Positions 10,866-21,696 of a stretch of 60,000 nt of DNA are shown in pieces. The notes beneath the pieces are model-generated. The model made no database searches. It was given only the letters and a program-made list of their open reading frames with translations, and was not told where the DNA came from. The stretch spans positions 4,786,972 to 4,846,971 of the forward strand of contig NC_045146.1 of assembly GCF_008831285.2 (NCBI RefSeq), in the 5' to 3' direction. The DNA is from Nymphaea colorata. Its lineage: Eukaryota; Streptophyta; Magnoliopsida; Nymphaeales; Nymphaeaceae. Position numbers and translations under genes: made by a program. How positions within the stretch are numbered: position 1 is the stretch's first letter; each line of letters opens with the position of its first letter.

Positions 10866-13800
10866 GGTACGTCCCAAGCCTTCGCTACTATGAAAGTCTC
10901 TAATCCAACCGATCAAGACTGGTTTCCTGATACCGAAGCAAGTTCTCATGTGACTAATGATCCAGGTAAACTTAAAAGTTGCATTCCCTATGATGGAACT
11001 GAAAAAATTATGGTAAGAAATGGTCAACATCTTGATATTACACATATTGGTACTACTGATATTTATGTGGACAATCGATACCTCTAGACAATGTTCTTGT
11101 TGTGCCTGATATTAAGAAGAATCTTATTTCTATGAGCCAACTTACATCTTCTATGCCCTATGTGTTTGAATTCTCTTCAAACTGCTTTTCTATTAAGGAC
11201 AAGGAGACCAAGGAGGTGATTGCAACGGGATCTAGAGAAGGCGACTTATATGCATTCAAGACAAAACCAAAGAATGTATTCTTCTCAACAAGGTTCCGAT
11301 CAGCTCCATTTGAGGTTTGGCATGGACGACTTGGCCATCCACATCATAAAATATTAGATTTTATGGCTACGAATAAGTTGGTTACTATGACTAATAATCC
11401 GTCTGAATCTTTTATTTGTGCTAGTTGTCAGATGGGGAAGGCATGCAGACTTCCATTTATTTTTCTTGATGATGATTGTGACTCTTTATTTGCTAAAGCT
11501 CATTGTGATTTATGGGGACTTGCTCCCGTTCCTTTGTGTCAGAATATCAAATTTTATGCCTTATTTGTGGATCAATTTTCTAGATACTCTTGGATATATC
11601 CTCTAAAACAGAAATCTAATTTTTTTGCCAAATTCCTTGAGCTTCACAAAATGATCCAAACATAGTTAGGTGCCAAGCTAAAAGTTTTTCAAAGTGACGA
11701 AGGAGGAGAGTTTAATAGTACGACCCTCCTAGACTACTTAAAAGAAAATGGTGTCAAACATCAAGGAATGGAGTGGTGGAGCGCAAGCATAGGTCGGTCA
11801 CAGAATTGGGTCTTATTATGTTATTTCATAGCAACATTCCAGCTCAGTATTGGGTTGAAGCATTTTCTACTATTGTATGGCTCATAAATCGGCTTCCTTC
11901 ACAGGTTTTACATATGCAAAGTCCATACGAGGTTTTGTTTAAAAAACAACCAGTTTATTCGTGTCTTCATGTCTTTGGATCTAGATGTTATCCTTATCTT
12001 CGGGGTTATGCAGATCACAAGCTTCAACCTAAGTTTCTGCCATGTGTGTTTGTTGGATATAGCAACCATCATAAGGGATATAGATGTCTTTATCCTCCCA
12101 CTGGATGGGTATATATATATCGACATGTTGTCTTTGATGAAGCAGTTTTTCCGTACAAAACCCCCACGTCAACCCTTAGGGTCATCACTACTAATGCCAA
12201 CTTTGTCTCCTTTTCTGACTCCTCCAAGGACCATCATCTAGAGTCCCAATGCCTAGCACAAATGCATAATATTGAAGATCCATCAACTATAGAAAACCCA
12301 ATACCCATAGTCATACCAAACACTCCCTTACTTGACCAACCGAGCCCATCACCATCACCATCCTCTTTGTCATCCACTCATCCTATGATCACTCGTTCCA
12401 AAGCTGGTGTCATCAAACCTAATCCCAAGTATGCCCTCACTACCACATCCGTTCTTAAAGAACCATCCCACTATTCCCTTGCTCTCAAACACTCAGGTTG
12501 GCATCAAGCTATGAAAGATGAAATAACTGCTTTACAGGCTAATCACACTTGGGATCTTGTGCCTCATACTTTAGACATACATGTGATTGGTAGCCGTTGG
12601 GTCTTCAAAACTAAACTCAAAAGAGATGGGCAGCTTGAAAGACTCAAGGCGTGTCTTGTAGCGCAAGGATACACTCAAATTCAAGGTCTGGATTTCTTGA
12701 AAACTTTCTCACCAGTGGTAAAGTTTGCTACTATATGGTTAGTACTCAGTCTAGCGCTTGCATTTGACTGGGCTCTTGAACAATTAGACGTCAAAAATGC
12801 CTTTCTTAATGGTTATCTACGAGAGCTAGCATATATTGAGCAACCTCCCGGGTTTATAGATCCTTCCAAGCCACATCGTGTATGTCACCTAAATCGAGCT
12901 CTCTATGGGTTGAAACAAGCTCCAGGGCATGGTATGACAGATTTGCTCAATTCTTATCATCTACGGAATTTGTTGCTAGCATCACTGATCCATCTCTCTT
13001 TGTTCGACGGCAAGACAAAATAGTCACTCTTTTACTATGTATGTTGATGACATCATTCTTACAGGAAATTCTTTCTCAATTATGACATCCTTCCTTCTTA
13101 CAAAAAATTATTTCTCATTTATGACATCCTTCCTTGCAACCATCAGCCAACAGTTTGCTATGACAGATCTTGGGGATTCGAGTTGATCGGACTTCATCAA
13201 GCTTATTTATGCATCAGTCCAACTATGCTCTCGACATTCTCTCTCGAGCATAGATGCAAACGTGTAACACTACAAGCACGCCCATTTCAGCTCATCCTAA
13301 ATCTGACAATGCTCAAGTTCAACCCTACTCAGACCCGAAAGAATATCGAAGTCTTGCAGGTGCTCTTCAGTATCTCATCCTCACTAGGCTGGATCTCACT
13401 TATGCCGTCAACTATACATGTCAATTCATGCATGCACCAACAATGAAACACTTTCAGCTTTTAAAGCGTATTCTTCGATATGTTAGAGGCACTTTGACAT
13501 ATGGAATTCAATTTTCGAAATCCAAAGATTTGACCTTAAGAGCCTTTTCTGACGCCGACTGGGCTTGCTGTCCTACTACTAGACGCTCCACATCTGGATA
13601 CTGTACATTCCTTGGTCCAAATTGTATCTCTTGGAGTTCTAAGAAGCAACCCACAGTGGCTCGCTCATCGTGTGAGGCAGAATATCATGCACTAGCTAGA
13701 GCTGTTGTAGAGATTAAATGGATTACATTTATTCTTCAAGACATTGGTGTATATCTCTCCAAAGCTCTGATTCTTCTTTGCGATAATATTTCTGCTCTAT

Positions 13801-14207
13801 ATACTACCATCAAACCTGCCTTTCATTCTCGCATGAAACATTTAGAGCTTGATTATCATTTTGTTCGTGAGCAAGTAGCGTTGGGCAACATGGAAACTCA
13901 ATTTGTTACAAGCGAAGGCCAGCTCGCTGATCTCTTCACTGAGCCGTTGCCACAACACCGTCTCCACTTTCTCATTCGGCATCTAGGAGTTCGTCAGCCA
14001 CCTTCCCTTCGGTTGAGGGGGAATGATAACGCACGCAAGTTGGATTCAACTCTTTCCATTTCTCAGGCATTGCAGCAACCGACGCCAGCTCTCAATCTTT
14101 CCATTACTGAGGCACCAGCTCACGCACAAGAGAAATTGCAGCAACTGATGCCAGCTCTCAATCTTTCCTTTGTTGAAGCACCAGCTCACGGACAAGAGAA
14201 ATTGTAA
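10866..14207 (+). pseudogene. Copia pol: protease, integrase, reverse transcriptase, RNase H (broken)
   Basis: This is the enzyme part of the copia element. The protease active-site region reads DTEASSH near 10929 where the family has DTGASSH, so the catalytic glycine is lost. The pre-integrase zinc finger follows (WHGRLGHPHH, then CASCQMGKACRLPF, about 11310-11450). In the integrase core the aspartates are in HCDLWG (11507) and QSDEGGEF (11696), and the glutamate is in NGVVERKH (11779), with stops and a short deletion between the last two. Reverse transcriptase runs from RWVFKTKLKRDG to YVDD (13040-13051), shifted near 12930. A ~45-bp direct duplication follows YVDD. RNase H is kept (DWACCPTTRRSTSGY, SSCEAEYHAL). 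The last frame runs past the purine tract into the 3' LTR and stops at 14205. Confidence 0.92.
14011..14023 (+). other. Copia polypurine tract
   Basis: GGTTGAGGGGGAA directly abuts the 3' LTR start TGATAACGC at 14024. This is a standard copia plus-strand primer. Confidence 0.9.
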
Positions 14208-14519
14208 ACACCAGCTCTCAATCTTTCCTTTGTTGAGACACCAGCTCACGCACAAGAGAAATTGACAATGGATAAAGATGATGACAATGGAAAGAAGATC
14301 TGTCGGTTTCAATAAGAGAAAGATTTAGGGAATAAAAAATGTAAATGGAAAGGAGCACAAAAAATGGCATGTGCATTGAATTCAAATTCCTTTGTAAAGT
14401 TTATATAAACCCCATATGAAAGGGAACCAGTCCATTGAGAAAAAATTCAAGGACTCAGATCGTGTAGTAGGATTATTCCAAACCACGTTAAAAATTTTCT
14501 TCATCCTCTTTCTTTCTCA
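14024..14519 (+). repeat. Copia 3' LTR
   Basis: It is the same as the 5' LTR apart from substitutions and a 19-bp longer segment (GATAAAGATGATGAC region near 14270). It carries the same ~60-bp internal repeats. The pol reading frame enters it and translates two of these repeats before a TAA. A TATATAAACC word is present near 14402. Confidence 0.95.
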
Positions 14520-14524
14520 CATGC
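14520..14524. repeat. Target-site duplication CATGC, right copy
   Basis: Exact match to 9145-9149 on the other side of the copia element. Confidence 0.9.
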
Positions 14525-15129
14525 CCCATCTAGAATACGGGCCAATATAAGGCTCCCAATTACACATATTGTCTAAGTATGCATTTTTGTGTGATATGAT
14601 CCTTATCGATACACCATTAGCACAAAAAAGAAAGAAACAAACAAACTTTTAATCAAGATCCCCAACGTAAAAATATCAGGCAAAGTGCAATCCACTTATG
14701 GTCTTACATGTAAGAAATTAAAGTATATCTAAGTCGAACAATGACATATTAGGAATGTTTTGCTCTTGAACCATCAACATAATTACATTATAGTTTAATA
14801 AAATACTTTCAGACTTCGATTTTCACCAAAACATCTATTATATGACTTCATTTATCTATTTAACTTGCAAACACTTTTAATGGTTAGTCTACAAATTACA
14901 TAAAAATAACATGTAACAAATATTAAATAAGAAACTAAAAAACACAAAATGTAAAAGGTTTACCACAGTGAAATATCAATCATACATTGAATCATAATTC
15001 GTCACCAGAAGATTCATATCTATTTTCAAAACTACAAAAAACACATCATCACAAGCATACTACAATGTTAGTATAGCATGAAAAACAAAATGAACAATTA
15101 AATCTAACATTAAACAATGAACGTCTTAT
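14525..15129. other. Unassigned AT-rich stretch
   Basis: No gene is recognised. It lies between the copia element and the C-terminal end of the hAT transposase gene, so it probably includes the 3' untranslated part and terminus of that hAT element. I could not identify its inverted terminus. Confidence 0.3.
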
Positions 15130-15612
15130 GTTTCGCATGAATTGTCTTTATCACAAATCCAACTCTATGTGCAAGCTAGTACTTCAACAATTTCAAGAGT
15201 AGTTGAATATGGATAATCATTAACAATTCTTCTAGTTGTACTGAATGTAGATTCTAAAACAACTATAGATATAGGAATTGTCAATATATCTTGACACACT
15301 TTGGATTAAACTCTATATTTACTTTCATTTGCCTTCCACCATGATAATATATTGAAGATTTCATTAATTGAAGTCTCCATTAGGTCAAGGTCATTCTATT
15401 GGACCAGTTAAATATGTTTTCAGATGTGCGTCACTTGAGAAGATAGATAATTCATGTAATATGTGAAGAAGACATCTCTCGAAAAATCTTTATCTTCTTC
15501 AGTTTCCGCTATGGCGTTAGTCAGTATTTTTTTTTTCTTCAATGTTTGTACCATACACTTTTTGTACTCCGCATACAATTCATGAAGGTTGCTTTCTATT
15601 TTTTCTCATACT
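15130..15612 (-). pseudogene. hAT transposase, C-terminal part (split by CACTA)
   Basis: The minus strand reads KIESNLHELYAEYKKCM directly at the CACTA boundary, and further on EIFNILSWWKANESKYRV, then CQDILTIPISIVVLESTFST and a VLACT-like end. This is the C-terminal dimerisation region of plant hAT transposases (Ac/RICESLEEPER type, LxWWk followed by DILxIPxSxVxxESxFS). The N-terminal part of the same gene resumes on the other side of the CACTA element at 21697, with the homology continuing across. Frameshifts and stops are present, so the gene is dead even without the insertion. Confidence 0.85.
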
Positions 15613-15689
15613 CACTACAAAAATGACACTTATTACTAATGGTAGAAAAACATATCGTTAGTAATAGATGGATTTTACCAATGGTATGT

Positions 15690-16145
15690 ATACTTTGTTA
15701 GTAAAATGAACTCTTTATCAACGAAAAACTTTGTCGCTGAAAATATTTAAAGTTTACTGATAACATAGCCATCAGTGTGAAATTATGTTTTACTGACGGC
15801 AATGAAAAACATGTCAGTATGTGTTAAGCATCATAGACGTTTTAAGAGTTCATCAGTACTTATCTCGCAAATAGTGATTGGTAGAGGTGGGCGCCGGGCT
15901 GGCCGCTGGCGTTCTATATACTTTATCAGTAAAACAAACTCTTTATCGATGGAAAACTTTGTCGTTGAAAATATTTAAAGTTTACTAACAACATAGCCAT
16001 TAGTGTGAAATTATGTTTTACTCACGACAACGAAACACCTCTCAGTATGTGTTAAGCATCACAGACATTTTAAAAGTCCATCAGTACTTATCTCGCAAAT
16101 AGTGACTAGTAGGGGTGGGCGCCATGCCAGGCCACCGGCGGGGGC
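15690..16145. repeat. 228-bp tandem duplication in the CACTA left end
   Basis: The stretch 15690-15917 is repeated at 15918-16145, for example AACTCTTTATCAACG/AACTCTTTATCGATG and TATCTCGCAAATAGTGA in both. The offset is 228 bp at three places checked (15701/15929, 15882/16110 and the flanks). The first copy ends with about 30 bp of the left end of the MITE that is complete at 16110-16419. Confidence 0.85.
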
Positions 16146-16419
16146 CCGGTACCCAACCCGTAACGGGCCCAATGGGCCGGCCCGGGCCTGTAATATTAAA
16201 AAAATATTTTTAAATTTAATAATATATATTTTATTATTTCCAATAAAATTTATATTTAAAATATTTTTAAAATTTTAAAAATATTTTTTTTATTATAACC
16301 AGGCAGGGCCCTGGCCTGATACCTGAATATCAGGCCTGGGCCCGAGTTTCGGGCCCGTTAGGCCGACCCAAGCCCTCTTTTACCTATCCAGGCTGGGCCC
16401 GGCCCGATGCCCACCCCTG
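16110..16419. mobile_element. hAT-type MITE with GC-rich ends and AT core
   Basis: The 310-bp element starts TAGGGGTGGGC and ends GCCCACCCCTG, inverted repeats typical of plant hAT elements (CAGGGGTGGGC). The 8-bp flanks are GTGACTAG (16102-16109) and GTGACTGG (16420-16427), a target duplication with one mismatch. The arms are rich in GGGCCCGG words, and the centre (about 16190-16300) is almost pure A/T. There is no coding content. Similar sequence occurs near 8540 and 24440. Confidence 0.85.
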
Positions 16420-16628
16420 GTGACTGGTGAGCCGTTCTGTCAGTGTTCCTTCATGATACACCAATGAATTTCCATAAAGTCAGTATATTTTCTATTTTTA
16501 TTAATGGTTTTTGTCCCCATCAATAAATGTGAACCCTTATTTCCCACAACCACCCTATTCATCCCCCTTTCCCCTTTCTCATTGATCCTTTGTGTCTTCT
16601 TCTTCTTCTTTCCCCTTTCTTGTTTACA

Positions 16629-16905
16629 ATGGCTGACCACCGATTGCAATGCAGCTGCCGATCGGCAGCTTCCCACCTTCCCACCTGCCGTGACCTAGCT
16701 TTACACTGGTGGCTCAGCTTCACACTGGTGACCTAGTTCTTTGTGATTTTGTCATTCATAGTGGGTGACCACCAGCTGCGACATGGCTACTAACCGGCAT
16801 TTTCCCACCATCACACCTGCAGTTACCCAGCTTCACACCGGCAACCCAGCTTCACACCCATGACCCAGTTCACACAGGTGACCTAGTCCTTTATAATTTT
16901 CTGGC
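16629..16905. repeat. Imperfect ~140-bp duplication in the CACTA leader
   Basis: Two related blocks carry GACCACC, TTCCCACC, CAGCTTCACAC and GTGACCTAGT words in the same order, followed by CTTTATAATTTT or CTTTGTGATTTT. They lie upstream of the transposase start and may be part of the element's leader. No protein is recognised. Confidence 0.5.
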
Positions 16906-18193
16906 ATTCTAGACGCCTTCATACCACTCTAATCTCAAGCTCACCAATTGTAATACCAGTAAGTTGCTATCTGATAATGGCGCTATACATATGTGCTAAA
17001 TTGTGCTATGTTGATGAATTGCATCATATCTAGCCATGAGAAACAGAGAGTAAGAGAAGAATATGCATTCTTTCCTTTCTTTCTTCAATAAATGGAAAAC
17101 AGTTTGACCTGATGTTTTATTCCTTTACCTATTGATACCTTCACATACTGTAGACCAGCTAATTCACCAAATGGTTACATGAACCTAAGCCCTCACCAGC
17201 ATCCTCACAACCGATGGACACAGACTCTCTTCATAACTCAAGCCACACCTCTCTAAGCTGACTTAGCTTGGAGGCTGCATTTGCTTGTCCATCACAGAAC
17301 TTAAACATAAGTGCACAAAATCTGTAAATGCTAGTGTTCAATTACAAATGATAGACAACCACAAGCCTACTTGTTTTCCTATTGTGAGGCAAGAGGCTAT
17401 GAAGAATCATGTGGTTGGAACTGGGAGGTCATGATGCTGGTGCTATTAATCCCCTTGTAAGAACCCACTCTGGTCGAAACTTTGCTCCATTTTCTGTAGA
17501 ATTTTAGAATAACAATAACAAAGAGAATATTGCTATCATTTGCTTCAATATAACAAGGACTCAAGTTTTAGGTAGACTTTAAAGATTATGCACCAAAAAG
17601 TGCATTCTTGTAATCTAAGATTATACATTTTCTCTTGAAGTTATGAGTTCAAATACTTAGTTCAAGTACCCCGAGTAATGTCTCGCTGTGGAATTATCTC
17701 TTTCTATTCCAAGATGGAAGTTTTTGGGCATTTGGTGTTGTTACAAAGGAAGTAAGTTCCCTGTTTGTGTTTTCAGCTCCTACAATTGAACTTATCTCTT
17801 CCGTTTAGGGAAAAAGTTACATCAATGTGATATTTCTGAATTGTAGTATGTGATTTGCCTATATGGGAATTTTAGCTTGTAAATCGCTTGAAAAACAGTC
17901 GACCTAATTAATACAGTCTATATTGACAAATTAAGTATATAACTTTGCATAAATAATGAGAGATGATTGAGAATTTAATGAACTTTCTATTCAAGTCATT
18001 TATTAAAAAATTATATATTTAGTTGTGTTATTATAGATATATATAGATATCCATACAATTGGTTAATCAATTAAGTTCTATTAATTTTTGTGATATGTAT
18101 GATCCATGATAACTGCTAGTTGCATATGTTACATCAACCCTGATCTTCTCCTGATGCTTTGTCTTTGATTACTTAGATTGATGTTTTGATAAT

Positions 18194-18580
18194 ATGGAAA
18201 AACAAAGTTGGATCACAAAGAAAAGGGATAGTGTAGAATATTTGAATCGCATAGACAATTTCTTTGATTTTGCGAGTGCTAATAATGTAATTGTCAATGG
18301 AAGAATTAGATATCCACGTGCCAAATTTAATAACTTTAGGTCTCAAAAGGTGCTCATTATATCATATTTTTTGTCAAGGATTCATTCAGTCATGTTGAGT
18401 GGCATTGTCACGGAGAATCAGTTTTACCACCTACGTAACCAACCCTCTAACACACACTTTGAAGATATGCTGGAAATGATTGACAATGTTTTTGACATGC
18501 ATAAAGATAAAATGACTTCAAGACAACCTGTCAACCATGTTATTGAAGAAAGAGAAGACAATGGCATGTACCAAGACTGA
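18194..18580 (+). pseudogene. CACTA TNP2 transposase, N-terminal transposase-associated domain
   Basis: The 128-residue open frame starts MEKQSWITKKRDSVEYLNR and shows the pattern of the transposase-associated domain found at the start of TNP2-type CACTA transposases: a tryptophan early on, an F-x-x-FA segment (NFFDFASANN), then a GRIRYPRAKFNN stretch in place of the usual G-x-IRCPC-x-x-C-x-N. The two cysteine positions are replaced by Tyr/Arg and Phe, so the putative zinc site is lost. A related ~90-bp segment recurs at 18668-18755. The frame ends before the catalytic DDE region, which is absent from the element. Expected length for the family is many hundreds of residues. Confidence 0.75.
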
Positions 18581-18786
18581 GTAGAGATGCATAAGAGAAA
18601 CTTTATCCATGCTACAATAGATATACAAAATTGAGTTTCCTAGTTTGCTTGTTTTATATTAAGATTGGGATATGCGTGAAATGCTTGATGATGTTTTTGA
18701 CATGCATGAAGATGAAACAACTTCACGACAGCCTATCAACTATGTTCTAGAAAAATTGCATTGCGATAAAAGGTTTTTATATCTAA

Positions 18787-19205
18787 TAGGTTTAGATTTC
18801 ATACGAGGGACAAACAAATGAACATGAAGTATCAAAATAGTGGATTGCTCATACTTGCACAGACTTCTAGTTTTTTAAGTTCAAGCAATGGGAATCCCGT
18901 GATTGGTGAAGTTATATGTTATGGATTTGTCACTAACATTGTAGAGGTCATTTATACGGAGACCCTAAAGTTTGTTCTAATCAAATGTGAATGGTACAAT
19001 GTGCTTAGCTTACATAGTTGTGGCATTAAACAAGGTGTATTTTGATTCACATGCATCAACATTGACTTTTGATGTATAAAAGATGAACCTTTTATTTTAT
19101 CGTTGCAAGTGCAACAAGTTTTTTACGTAGATGACCCAATTGAAAGTGATTGGCATATTGTTATTAAAACCATACCTAGAGACATGCATGACATTTTACA
19201 AAAAA
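18787..19205 (+). pseudogene. CACTA TNP2 transposase, DUF4216-like C-terminal segment
   Basis: One frame reads FRFHTRDKQMNMKYQNSG, continues through a GEVICYGFVTNIVEVIY stretch and LKFVLIKCEWYNV, and after a shift reads PFILSLQVQQVFYVDDPI and SDWHIVIKTIPRDMHD. This is the DUF4216 region of plant TNP2 transposases, with the conserved QNSG, YG...I.E, V.FKC.W, QVFYV.DP, W..V.KT.PR order. It belongs with the N-terminal piece at 18194, and the DDE catalytic part between them has been deleted. Stops and frameshifts make it non-functional. Confidence 0.8.
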
Positions 19206-20189
19206 GTAGTGGCCAGTAATAATGATTGCAATATTGATATAGACTTGCATAACATGGTAGCTGTCGATGCTCATAATGTGAATGATATTTCAACTTGGGT
19301 TTGAGAAGATGTACATGGCATCAACATTAATCAATCTCCCACAGGTGGTTGGTATGCATCGACATGATAGATATCCTTTTTAAATTAGTTGTATAATTTT
19401 TGTCATTTTACATTGATAAATGATGTCCAATATTATGTGATATTCTGTTCTTTTGTCAAATAACTTATCGGCGGCAACATATATCATCAACGTATGAGAG
19501 CATGGACCATGACACATGGGATAAAGCGTCTTCAAGTAAAACTGTTCGTCAATATTTTTCAATGTACTTACTTTATATTCACTGACTTAATTTTTGTAAT
19601 TATTTCACTTTTTTTTAACATATATTCACTTGTTTGCAGTACCTCTACCAAGACACACCCAATGATTGACTCGAGCTCTTCCACTGCAACTTTGAGACAT
19701 GGTCAAAAACATAATCTACGCGTGAACACATTCAGATAGCCAATCAGTATAAAAGCACAATTTTTTACAACATATATTGGAACGTTAGCATGAGACCCAA
19801 AAAGCATACTATTGATATTTCACAAGTGGTTGGAATTACCCAATTTATTTAAAGTAGATTTTTGGAAACGTGTGCAGGTTATTAATATTTTTTGTCTTAA
19901 ATTTTAAACATTTAATGTTATATGTCATTTGTTGACAAACCTTCTTTGATCTATATGTTGAATTGATAGGGAAAAATTGAGGTTCCTAACGAGCAAAAGT
20001 CTGTCGTACACAAGTGGCATTATAGGAATATGCACACCTTTATAGATCATGGAGGTATGAACTGAGGAAAGTACACAAGATATTTGAATGACAATGGGCA
20101 AAAGGTATATATATTCTATAAATTAGAATGTATTAGAATTTATATCATTCATGATATTATAGGTTGATGTGACAACTTATTTGATGTAA
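19206..20189. other. CACTA interior without clear coding
   Basis: AT-rich sequence between the two transposase-like genes. Short coding-like islands (near 19640-19860 and 19970-20100) have no motif I can assign. The stretch probably spans the old TNP2/TNPA intergenic region and the TNPA 5' part. Confidence 0.35.
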
Positions 20190-20870
20190 TGATTTACAAG
20201 AAGTTTGTGAAAGAAATACACAAAACCGTGCACAGCGAAAGTACCAACACACTACAGGTACATAGAGCTTTGCATGATTTAAGGCAAAGAAGGTAAACTA
20301 TAAATTTACATTGATATGAGTTTAAATTTCTAGTTGCATATTAATATTGAACTATACGTCAATGCACCAGTCAAATTGATATATTAGCATATGTAGTTCG
20401 GAGAAGATAAACCTGAACCTTCACGGGATGAAGTTCTTATTGCTACGTGAAGCAGCACTAATGCAAACTAATCTAACCCCGAAGAGTACATATATTATTG
20501 TGTACCAATCTTGTATGTATATAAATGCATTAGGAAAAGCTAAAGGAAAAGATAGATACTTTGTTCGAGGGAGCATCCAATTCACCTGGCAGCAGTGATG
20601 CGCTATCCCAAGTGGTGGGAGACGATAGCCATGGTCGAATACACACAATGGGAATATTAGGAATGAAACCTTCATAGTTTTCTACTAGAAGCACAAGCAA
20701 GATTCTGCTTGAAGTGCAAAATGCAATATTAAAAGAACAAGTCAATACATTACAAGGAAAATTTGTTGTGTTAGAGGGCAAACGTATGATGAGCTCAAAG
20801 AAACATGTGCTAAAGTAACTAAGCTCGAGGCAACATGTAATAGGGTCCTGAGTTAGAGGCAAAATGTGGT
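20190..20870 (+). pseudogene. CACTA TNPA-like protein (Transposase_24 type), remnant
   Basis: Three short pieces in different frames match the plant Transposase_24 (TNPA/Ptta) family: NRAQRKYQHTTGT followed by SFA (near 20225-20275), EPSRDEVLIAT (near 20415-20450), and SPGSSDALSQVVGDDSHGRI followed by GMKPS (near 20580-20672). In intact proteins of this family these occur in this order, the last as DALSQVLG followed by a GRVRGLG-like tail. TNPA proteins bind subterminal repeats of CACTA elements. Stops and shifts separate the pieces. Confidence 0.72.
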
Positions 20871-21239
20871 GGATATGCTAGAAGATCATATCAATCGAAT
20901 CATGGCTTCTTTTGCGGGATCATTCAGTTAAGCTTCAAAAATATTATATACTTAATTGTCTTCTTTATTTTCTATAACGAATTTTACTTTTCCTATGCGG
21001 GTTTGCCCGTGTCTCTTCATTTCTCCCATTGATGCCTGTAAATCTGAAGTTTTCATTGACTTACAAAATGTGATGCATTAAATGTCATATACTTGCACTA
21101 TCTTACATCTTTAATATGTAAGATGGACGGTAATTAAGAATGAATACGATAGAACTTTTCTTGTATGTTACTACAGATATCGTATCATATATTTTTGTAC
21201 TCCTATTATTTTGGTTCAATGAAATATAATATAATATTA

Positions 21240-21696
21240 AAAAATAATACAAATTTAATTGATTGGAAAACAAAAACCGTCAATAACATGATCATTAGCG
21301 ACAATAATTACATGTTGTACTAAATTAATGACGGTTAAATACATTGTTAGTCAGCGGTCTATTATGTCAATAAATAATAGAATTTCACTGACGGTTGACA
21401 ACACTGTTTGTGAAGGAGTTCTTTTTACTAATGGTCCTACCACTTGTCAGGGAATGTATCATATTTTACTAACAGTTTATTCCGTTAATGAATAATGAAA
21501 TTTCACTAATGATTGATGATATTATCATTGAAAGTACATCTTTTACTAACGCTCCTACTCACCCATCTTTGAATGTTTTAGTGACGTTGTCTACTTTGAT
21601 AGGTTGTGTATGCCAGCAATGAAAGTTTCATTGGCGGTATTCAACATTTTACTGATGGTTGTTTACCGTCAGTAATAAGTATAGATTTTTGTAATG
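21240..21696. repeat. CACTA right subterminal repeats and terminus
   Basis: A dense series of TTTACTAATGG, ATTTCACTGACGG, CCGTCAGTAATAAG and related words lies in both orientations and ends at TTTTTGTAATG (21696). The terminus has A where the canonical TTTTTGTAGTG has G. It mirrors the left end at 15613-15690. Confidence 0.8.

Larger units (their letters stand above)
9150..14519 (+). mobile_element. Complete but defective Ty1/copia LTR retrotransposon
   Basis: The element is 5.37 kb and is bounded by two similar LTRs (477 and 496 bp) starting TGATAACGC and ending TCTCA, flanked by CATGC on both sides. It has a primer site right after the 5' LTR, a TTGAGGGGGAA purine tract before the 3' LTR, and the copia gene order gag, protease, integrase, reverse transcriptase, RNase H. 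All coding parts carry stops or frameshifts, so it is not autonomous. A 19-bp difference between the LTRs near 9394/14268 and scattered substitutions show it is not a very recent insertion. Confidence 0.95.
15613..21696 (+). mobile_element. CACTA (En/Spm) DNA transposon, 6.1 kb, defective
   Basis: The left end reads CACTACAAAAATGACAC and then TTATTACTAATGGTA. The inverse of the right end reads CATTACAAAAATCTATAC and then TTATTACTGACGGTA, so the termini match over about 33 bp with small gaps. Flanking triplets are ACT (15610-15612) and ATT (21697-21699), a possible 3-bp target duplication with one change. Both ends carry many TTACTGACGG-like subterminal words. Inside, in order, are remnants of a TNP2-type transposase (18194-19205) and of a TNPA-type protein (20190-20870). 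The catalytic middle of TNP2 is missing. The element sits inside a hAT transposase gene of opposite orientation. Confidence 0.88.
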
